From NCBI GenBank assembly GCA_023451375.1, contig JAEXZS010000004.1, forward strand, positions 1-64,000: a stretch of 64,000 nucleotides of DNA, given 5' to 3'. Both the position numbers and the translations under genes were made by a program. Below, piece after piece: positions 58,319-64,000 of the stretch (position 1 is its first letter; each line of letters begins with the position of its first letter). The notes beneath the pieces are model-generated. The model did not search any database. It was not told the DNA's origin and saw only the letters and a program-made list of their open reading frames with translations. This DNA is from Pseudomonadota bacterium. Its GTDB lineage: Bacteria > Pseudomonadota > Alphaproteobacteria > Caulobacterales > Caulobacteraceae.

Positions 58319-59433
58319 ATGTCCAGCTCCAGGAAGATCAGAGCAAAGACCGCGTCCAGGAAGATGATGGCGAAGATCGCCTGCACCACCGCCGAGGTCA
58401 CGCGCCGGCCCAGGCTCTCGACATCGCCCGCCACCGCCATGCCCTGGCGGCAACCGATGGCGGCGATGACCAGGGCGAAGACCGGCGCCTTCACCAGGCC
58501 GACCATCATGTGCTGCGCCATCATCCCGTCCTCGACAAGGCGCTGGAAGAAGAAGGCCGGCCCCAGGTTCAGCGAGGTCCAGCAGACCACCAGGCCGCCG
58601 AACAGGCCGCCGATCATGCCCAGGAATGTCAGCAGCGGCAGCATGACCACCAGCGCCGCAAGACGCGGCACCACCAGCGCCTGGAACGGATTGACGCCCA
58701 TGACCTGCATGGCGTCGACCTCCTGGTTCATCCTCATGGAACCGATCTCGGCTGCGAAGGAAGAGGCCGACCGTCCTGCCAGCAGGACCGCCGCGATCAC
58801 CACCGCGAACTCGCGGAACATCGCCACGCCGATCAGCTGGACTGCAAACACCTGGGCGCCGAAGTCGGTCAGCAGGTCCACCCCGATGAAGGCCACCACC
58901 GCGCCGATGAAGAAGTTGGTGATCATCACGATCGGGATGGCGTCCAGCCCGGCGCGCTCGGCCTGGCTCACCCAGGCCGGCCAGCGGATGTTCCCCGGGC
59001 GCCGGGCGGCCTCGACGACCGACTCCATCAGCCGCCCCAGGAAGGCGAAGGACAGGAGGGCCTCGGCGCCGAAGTCGTAGACGCCCCGGCCGATCTTGGC
59101 GAAGGTGCGGGTAAAGGCGTCGGTCCGGCGCGGCGGCGGAACGCTCTTGCGCTCCAGCGTCTCGATCATCCGATAGATGCGGCCCGCCTCGGGCCGCGCC
59201 TCCCAGGTTCCTTTGGGCATGCCGCCGTCGGACGCCTTCACCAGCGCCAGGGCGCCGGCGGTGTCGAACTTGCCGAGGGCGGAGATGTCCACCGCGCCGA
59301 TTGAACGCCCGTCCAGATCACGATCCAGCCGGCGGGGCGTGCGGCCCAGCGCCGTGGTCGTCCAGTCGCCGGTCAGCCGCAGGGTCGCCGCGCCGTCGCC
59401 CGCCTCCTGGATTTCGTAATCCGCCTGGTTCAT
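58315..59433 (-). CDS. mlaE: MlaE-type permease with N-terminal STAS domain
   Basis: A 372-residue protein: a STAS-like domain in the first 100 residues (ADYEIQEAGDGAATLRLTGDWTT, VDISALGKFDTAGALAL) and an MlaE permease from about 120 with five or six TM segments, including EIGSMRMNQEVDAMQVMGVNP, the EQ-loop-like motif of the family. The STAS fusion replaces a separate MlaB. First gene of the Mla operon. Confidence 0.93.
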   Translation of the reverse strand: MNQADYEIQEAGDGAATLRLTGDWTTTALGRTPRRLDRDLDGRSIGAVDISALGKFDTAGALALVKASDGGMPKGTWEARPEAGRIYRMIETLERKSVPPPRRTDAFTRTFAKIGRGVYDFGAEALLSFAFLGRLMESVVEAARRPGNIRWPAWVSQAERAGLDAIPIVMITNFFIGAVVAFIGVDLLTDFGAQVFAVQLIGVAMFREFAVVIAAVLLAGRSASSFAAEIGSMRMNQEVDAMQVMGVNPFQALVVPRLAALVVMLPLLTFLGMIGGLFGGLVVCWTSLNLGPAFFFQRLVEDGMMAQHMMVGLVKAPVFALVIAAIGCRQGMAVAGDVESLGRRVTSAVVQAIFAIIFLDAVFALIFLELDI

Positions 59434-59656
59434 TCCGCCACACGTCCAGCGTCAGCCGTCCGCCAGCCATGCCCGGCCGGCCTCGCTGAGATCAAGGCGA
59501 CGCTAATGGTCCAGCCGGCAAAGGCAGTCAACGTGTGATGACTTTCACACATTCCCCGGTTCGACGTCGCCGCGACCGCCCTGCCCCCCATGTGTTCCTT
59601 CCGTACCGCCACGCTGGCGAGCATGGGTAACGCCGTCGGCCGGTTTTCGTTCGGTT

Positions 59657-61105
59657 TCAGCGCAGAAGCCGGCGCGCGGCCTTCAGGTCGTCGACGAAAC
59701 GGCGGCGCTCCATGGCCTTGGCGCCGGCGTCCGGAATGCGCAGCAGATAGGACGGGTGGACCGTCAGCAGCCCCGCCGAGCCGTCGCCCAGGTCGATCGG
59801 CCGCCCGCGCTCCTTGGTCACCGCCGGCTTGCGGCCCAGCACGCCCAGGCCCGCCGTCGCCCCCATGGCCAGGACCACCTTCGGCTTGACCAGCCGCCGC
59901 TCGGAATCCAGCCACCAGCGGCAGGCCGTCACCTCGCCCGCGTTCGGCGTCTTGTGCAGCCGCCGCTTGCCGCGCGGTTCATGCTTGAAATGTTTGACGG
60001 CGTTGGTGACATAGACGTCCGATCGGTCGATCTCCGCCTCCTCCAGCGCCGCGTCCAGCACCTTGCCCGCCGGGCCCACGAAGGGCCGACCCGCCAGATC
60101 TTCCTGATCGCCCGGCTGCTCGCCGACGATCATCAGCCGCGCCTTTCTGGGGCCCTCGCCGCACACGCCCTGGGTCGCGTCGCGCCACAACGGACAGCGG
60201 CGGCAACCCTGCACCGCACGCTCGACCTCGCTCAGACTGTCGGGGACGATGTCGTCGGCGGGGCGCTCGACATCCCGGGCCACGGCGCGGGCGAAGCGGG
60301 CGTTGGGTTCGGGAGCGGGCGCGGCGACCATGGCCTCCATCCGAACCTGCGAGGCCGCGACCAGTTCCGGAATGACCGCCGCTTCGGGCAGGTTCTTCCA
60401 GTACCGCTTGGCCATTTCGCCCTGCATGGTCTTCACCTTCAGCCGCGCGGGATTGAAGATGGAGGCGTAGTAGGTCTTCCAGAATTCTTCGACCTCATCC
60501 TCGCCGGGGGCCATGTCGCGCGTAGCCGGCGAGCCGAACGCCAGCCGCTCGCCGTCCCAGAAGGCGCAGCCGTCCGGCGTCAGGATCGACCAGCGCATGG
60601 TCGTGAAGCGCCGCTGGAAGAAGGGCGCGGTCTTCTCCACCACCCGGTGCGCCGGTTCGAACCAGGCGATCCACGCCTCCCCCGCCTGATCTTCCACGCG
60701 TCGGAAGCGGACGAAGGCCTTCATCTTGTGCGCCGCCCGATGGACGTTCTTCGCCCGCTCCAGCGCGTCGGCGACGTCGGGGTCGGAGATCACACGGATA
60801 AGATCGGGCTCTTCCCGAAGACGCCACAGCAGGCGATAGAGCAGGTCGAACCGGTCCGCCGAGCGATGCAGGATCACGTCCTGGGCCAGGTCCACGAAGG
60901 CCTTGGGAACGCTGAAATCGTTCCGCTCATCCCGGCTGTCGGCGGGATGGGCGGGCGTGAAGGCATCGAACAACCCGCCCTGCCCAGACCCGCCCGCTAC
61001 CACGAACCGCGCCGCCGCCGGTTCGACCCTCGCCAGCCGCATCTCCCGCGCCGCCTTGCGCCAGCCGTCGAAATCTGTCTCGCTGGCCAACTCCGCCGTC
61101 GCCAT
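59657..61105 (-). CDS. UdgX-type uracil-DNA glycosylase fused to DUF4130 domain
   Basis: A 482-residue fusion. Residues 1-265 are the DUF4130 (TIGR03915-type) domain; residues 280-482 are a family 4/UdgX uracil-DNA glycosylase: CRRCPL Fe-S ligands, GEQPGDQED, NAVKHFKHEP, the R-loop KRRLHKTP with the His used for covalent uracil linkage in UdgX, and VHPSYLLR. It shares a base with the radical SAM gene upstream (TGATG); this pair is a known DNA repair module. The ATG at 61105 starts the family sequence. Confidence 0.9.
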   Translation of the reverse strand: MATAELASETDFDGWRKAAREMRLARVEPAAARFVVAGGSGQGGLFDAFTPAHPADSRDERNDFSVPKAFVDLAQDVILHRSADRFDLLYRLLWRLREEPDLIRVISDPDVADALERAKNVHRAAHKMKAFVRFRRVEDQAGEAWIAWFEPAHRVVEKTAPFFQRRFTTMRWSILTPDGCAFWDGERLAFGSPATRDMAPGEDEVEEFWKTYYASIFNPARLKVKTMQGEMAKRYWKNLPEAAVIPELVAASQVRMEAMVAAPAPEPNARFARAVARDVERPADDIVPDSLSEVERAVQGCRRCPLWRDATQGVCGEGPRKARLMIVGEQPGDQEDLAGRPFVGPAGKVLDAALEEAEIDRSDVYVTNAVKHFKHEPRGKRRLHKTPNAGEVTACRWWLDSERRLVKPKVVLAMGATAGLGVLGRKPAVTKERGRPIDLGDGSAGLLTVHPSYLLRIPDAGAKAMERRRFVDDLKAARRLLR

Positions 61106-62343
61106 CAGAACAGGCTCAGTTGCTCGGACGCGCGGGTTGTCAGCCGCGCCTTCAGGTCGGCCGCGTCGGTCAGGCCGCCGGGCGTCCAGTCCAGAGCCGT
61201 GATCCACGGCCGCACCTTGTCCACCGATCGCGTCAGCCGCGCCACGTCCTCGAGCCTCAGCGTGCGATACCGCCGCACCGACACGATCCGGTCGACCGAC
61301 TTCACTCCCAGCCCCGGCACGCGCAGCAGCATCTCGCGCGGCGCGCGGTTCACATCGACGGGGAACTGCGCGCGCTGGTTCAGCGCCCAGGCCAGTTTGG
61401 GATCGACCGCCAGGTCCAGCATGCCGCCCACCGCCCCCTCCCCGATCTCGGGCGCGGAAAAGCCGTAGAACCGCATCAGCCAGTCGGCCTGATACAGCCG
61501 ATGCTCGCGCATCAGCGGCGGCTTCGACAGCGGCAGGGCCGAACTGGCGTCGGGAATGGGGCTGAAGGCCGAATAGTAGACCCGCCTGAGCCCGTAGCCG
61601 CCGTACAGCGACGCGCTGCGATCAAGTATTTCCGTGTCCGGCGCGCCGTCGGCGCCGACGATCAGTTGGGTGCTCTGGCCGCCCGGAGCGAACTTCGGCG
61701 GTTTGGCGCGGTCGGTCTTCGCCGGGCGCGCCGCCTCCACCTTCAGCCGCACCTGTCCCATAGCTTTCTTGATGACCCCGACGTCCTTCTGCGGCGCCAG
61801 CCGGGCCAACGCCTCGTCGCGCGGCAGCTCGATATTCGCCGACAGCCGGTCGGCGTACAGCCCGGCCTCCTCCACCAGCTTCGGATCGGCTTCCGGGATC
61901 AGCTTCAGATGGATGTAGCCGCGAAAGTCGTGCTCCTCGCGCAGCATCCGCGCCACGCGCACCAGCTGCTCCATCGTATAGTCGCCAGACCGGATGACGC
62001 CGGACGACAGGAACAACCCCTCAATATAGTTCCGCTTGTAGAAATTCAGCGTCAGGTCGACGACCTCCTGCACGCTGAACCGCGCCCGCTCCACGTTCGA
62101 GGACGCGCGGTTGATGCAGTAGGCGCAGTCGTAGATGCAGAAGTTGGTCAGCAGGATCTTCAGCAGGCTGACGCACCGCCCGTCCGGCGTATAGGCGTGG
62201 CAGATGCCCATGCCCTCGGTCGAACCCACACCCTTGCCGCCGACCGAATCTCGCTTGGACGAACCGGACGAAGAGCAGGAGGCGTCATACTTCGCCGCAT
62301 CGGCCAGTACGGACAGCTTGTGACGAAGGTCGAGACGCGCCAT
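61105..62343 (-). CDS. Putative DNA modification/repair radical SAM protein
   Basis: A 412-residue radical SAM protein. The iron-sulfur motif is FCIYDCAYCINR (CxxxCxxC) near residue 72-83, preceded by GRCVSLLKILLTN. The middle region has FLSSGVIRSGDYTMEQLV; the C-terminal part contains a helix-hairpin-helix (EMLLRVPGLGVKSVDRIV), suggesting DNA binding. It always occurs next to a UdgX-DUF4130 fusion and is thought to repair or modify DNA; the reaction is not known. Confidence 0.9.
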   Translation of the reverse strand: MARLDLRHKLSVLADAAKYDASCSSSGSSKRDSVGGKGVGSTEGMGICHAYTPDGRCVSLLKILLTNFCIYDCAYCINRASSNVERARFSVQEVVDLTLNFYKRNYIEGLFLSSGVIRSGDYTMEQLVRVARMLREEHDFRGYIHLKLIPEADPKLVEEAGLYADRLSANIELPRDEALARLAPQKDVGVIKKAMGQVRLKVEAARPAKTDRAKPPKFAPGGQSTQLIVGADGAPDTEILDRSASLYGGYGLRRVYYSAFSPIPDASSALPLSKPPLMREHRLYQADWLMRFYGFSAPEIGEGAVGGMLDLAVDPKLAWALNQRAQFPVDVNRAPREMLLRVPGLGVKSVDRIVSVRRYRTLRLEDVARLTRSVDKVRPWITALDWTPGGLTDAADLKARLTTRASEQLSLF

Positions 62344-62395
62344 TCGTTCATGCTATGTTCTCGCCGTTCGCCGGTCCAGCGGAGCCGTTGGCTTT

Positions 62396-63361
62396 TTAGC
62401 GCAGCAGCTCCAGCAGCGACGTCCCGCGCAGCGAATTGATCACCTGCGCCGACGCCTCGATGGCGACCTGCGCCAGCTGCAGGTCGGTGATGGCCTGCGC
62501 CGCGTCATAGCCGGTCTTGTCGATCATCAGCTTGTCCAGCGAGGTCTGCTGCGCCTCGTGCGAATCCAGCGCCTCCTCGACGTGGTTCTGCATCAGGCCG
62601 TTCTTGGCCGTCTGGTTGGTGACGTCCTTGTTGGCCGCATCCAGCTTTTCCAGCTGCTTGGTCAGGAACTGCTGCACGTCGTCGCTGGGGGCGCCAGTCA
62701 GCGTCCCCGCGCCGGCCGGCGTATAGGTCACCCCGTCGATCGTGACGGCGGTTCCCTCCTGATAGGCCTGGATGTTGCGGAAGATGTCCGACAGCGGCCC
62801 GCCCAATTCATTAGCCAGGAAGCCGGTCTCCAGGGTGGTGTTCTCGTCGATGCGCGACTTGTGCTTCAGCGTGTCGTTGGCGAAGACATCGTCCACCGTG
62901 GCGGCGGCGGTCAGGTCGCCCAGCGTCTTCGCCGTCGCCGGCAGGCCGTCCGTCCGCCCGCCGGCGAACAGATACTGCCCCTGGAATTCGCCGTTCAGAC
63001 CCGACTGCATGGTCTGGAACTGCAGCCCCAATTCGCCCATCAGGCTGTCCAGCTTGCCGGCCGACAGGGCGTTGGCGATGGCGTCGCGCGCGCCGGTTCC
63101 TCCAGCGTAGATCTGACCCATCGCCAGATCCTGGGCGTCCAGCCGACCGGCGGCCGTCTTGCCCGCCTCGACGAAGCCCTGCAGCCGCGCCTGGGTCGAC
63201 TTCAGCGAGGTAATCGATTCCGACTGCCGGCCGTAGCCCGCCATGTCGGTGGCGATGCGGCCGCTGTCGATCCGCTCCTGCGCCTGCTGCGCCCGGCTCT
63301 GGGCGCTCATCAGATCCAGCAGGGCGGACTGGTAGTTGGAGAAGGTGGCGACGCGGGTCAT
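62396..63361 (-). CDS. flgL: Flagellar hook-associated protein FlgL
   Basis: A 321-residue flagellin-like hook-filament junction protein. The N-terminal coiled coil (MTRVATFSNYQSALLDLMSAQSRAQQAQERIDSGR) and C-terminal helix (ITDLQLAQVAIEASAQVINSLRG) match the flagellin D0/D1 ends. It starts with ATG at 63361, overlapping the flgK stop (TGATG). With flgK it connects hook and filament. Confidence 0.92.
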   Translation of the reverse strand: MTRVATFSNYQSALLDLMSAQSRAQQAQERIDSGRIATDMAGYGRQSESITSLKSTQARLQGFVEAGKTAAGRLDAQDLAMGQIYAGGTGARDAIANALSAGKLDSLMGELGLQFQTMQSGLNGEFQGQYLFAGGRTDGLPATAKTLGDLTAAATVDDVFANDTLKHKSRIDENTTLETGFLANELGGPLSDIFRNIQAYQEGTAVTIDGVTYTPAGAGTLTGAPSDDVQQFLTKQLEKLDAANKDVTNQTAKNGLMQNHVEEALDSHEAQQTSLDKLMIDKTGYDAAQAITDLQLAQVAIEASAQVINSLRGTSLLELLR

Positions 63362-64000
63362 CACAGCATCCCGAGCAAGGTGTCGTACATGTCGCTGGCC
63401 GCCTGGATCAGGCGCGCCGAGGCGTTATAGGCCTGCTGATAGGTGGTCATGTTGACGAGTTCCTCGTCCATGTTGACCCCCTCCTTGGCCTGGCGGCGAT
63501 TGTTGGCCTCGTCCAGTACGGCTGAGGCGGACTTGCTGCGGCTCTCGGCGGCCGAGGCCCGGCTGCCGATGTCGCCCGCGAAGTCCGAAGCATAGGCCGA
63601 CAGGGTCTTGGACCCGGCCGCCGCTCCGCCCGCCGCCGAAAAGCCGACGGTTCGCTTGCCAATGTCCGACAGCGCCAGCCCGCCGCGACCGTCGCCGGCG
63701 CTCAGGGCGGACTCGCCCGCCGCCGCCGACAGGTTCAGCTGCGCCAGGGCCAGCTTGGCCGGGTTCTGCTGGATGTCCTGGCGGACCGAGAAGGTCTCCG
63801 ACCGCGTCGCGCGCACCCCGCCGATGCCGAACAGCTCGGACATCGACATGCCGGACGGCGTCTGCACGGTCGTGTCGCGCAGCACGTCCATCGTCGGCGC
63901 CGGGCTGCCGTTGGCCTTGAAGCTGAGCGCCCCGGCGGCGTCCAGGCTGAAGGCGCCGTACCGGCCGACGCCCGTCACGGGATTGTTCAGGGCGGTCAGC
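63361..64000 (-). CDS. flgK: Flagellar hook-associated protein FlgK (3' part, runs off window)
   Basis: The C-terminal 212 residues of FlgK; the N-terminus lies beyond the right edge. The coding frame is open to the last base. The flagellar end motif is clear: NMDEELVNMTTYQQAYNASARLIQAASDMYDTLL, identical in form to FlgK C-termini. It shares its stop with the flgL start, so the two are one operon. Confidence 0.93.
   Translation of the reverse strand, partial: LTALNNPVTGVGRYGAFSLDAAGALSFKANGSPAPTMDVLRDTTVQTPSGMSMSELFGIGGVRATRSETFSVRQDIQQNPAKLALAQLNLSAAAGESALSAGDGRGGLALSDIGKRTVGFSAAGGAAAGSKTLSAYASDFAGDIGSRASAAESRSKSASAVLDEANNRRQAKEGVNMDEELVNMTTYQQAYNASARLIQAASDMYDTLLGML

Noticed and set aside
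59434..59656. Possible gene between mlaE and the UdgX gene
   Set aside because: Open frames overlap real genes on the other strand and lack domains or ribosome sites.

Overview
The window is high-GC alphaproteobacterial DNA. Gene content and order (flgK/flgL, guaB, guaA next to rsmB, an Mla lipid-transport operon, a chemoreceptor ending in a WxxF tether, many TonB/PepSY and DUF genes) point to Caulobacterales, most likely Brevundimonas or a close relative. That genus call is inference from gene content, not from a marker gene.

The most important structure is a 33.4 kb genomic island lying between two copies of a 14-bp direct repeat (9377-9390 and 42795-42808). The right copy is the last codons and stop of guaA. 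A tyrosine integrase (41250-42503) sits just inside that end, so the island has integrated into the 3' end of guaA and replaced the original TAG stop with TAA. It carries no relaxase or conjugation genes that I can see. Its backbone is integrase, an AlpA-type regulator, a large ParB-like protein and a nucleotidyltransferase; everything else is metal resistance.

Island layout. (1) Copper module, 9.6-23.7 kb: small unknown protein, cueR, copA (P1B ATPase), DUF305 membrane protein, an internally deleted DUF4396 gene, an HMA copper chaperone, copC, copD, a cytosolic Cys-rich copper-storage protein, a SnoaL-like protein, an acyltransferase plus DUF411 pair, a CnrY-CnrX-CnrH-like metal-sensing anti-sigma/sensor/ECF sigma set, then multicopper oxidase copA, copB, a second copC and a small Cys/His-rich protein. 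Four CueR-type operators (TTGACC followed by an ACCTTCC-N7-GGAAGGT dyad, two perfect or near perfect) tie this module together. (2) Backbone, 23.7-26.4 kb: nucleotidyltransferase and ParB. (3) Zn/Cd/Co and As module, 26.8-40.9 kb: a second acyltransferase, a DUF305 protein, two CDF transporters, czcA-czcB-czcC order on the minus strand (transcribed C-B-A), a small His-rich exported protein, a third CDF divergent from a CadR/PbrR-type MerR regulator with a 21-bp dyad between them, and a tightly coupled arsR-arsC-acr3-arsN2-arsH operon. (4) AlpA-like gene and integrase.

Left of the island (1-9.3 kb) is chromosome: a TonB receptor / PepSY membrane protein / PCu(A)C copper chaperone cluster, a FadE-type acyl-CoA dehydrogenase, a BlaI-BlaR1 pair with two TACA-N2-TGTA operators (the BlaR1 has no penicillin-binding domain), and a short-chain dehydrogenase that was the gene downstream of guaA before insertion.

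Right of the island (42.8-64 kb) is ordinary chromosome: rsmB-nucleosidase-guaA, MAPEG protein, guaB, a double-DUF2061 protein, rlmE with a DUF2332 gene, a cyclophilin, scoAB (succinyl-CoA:acetoacetate CoA-transferase), a chemoreceptor, mlaE-mlaF-mlaD-lipoprotein-GST, a radical SAM/UdgX DNA-repair pair, and flgK-flgL. Several intergenic repeats are present, one of which has inserted in frame in rsmB.
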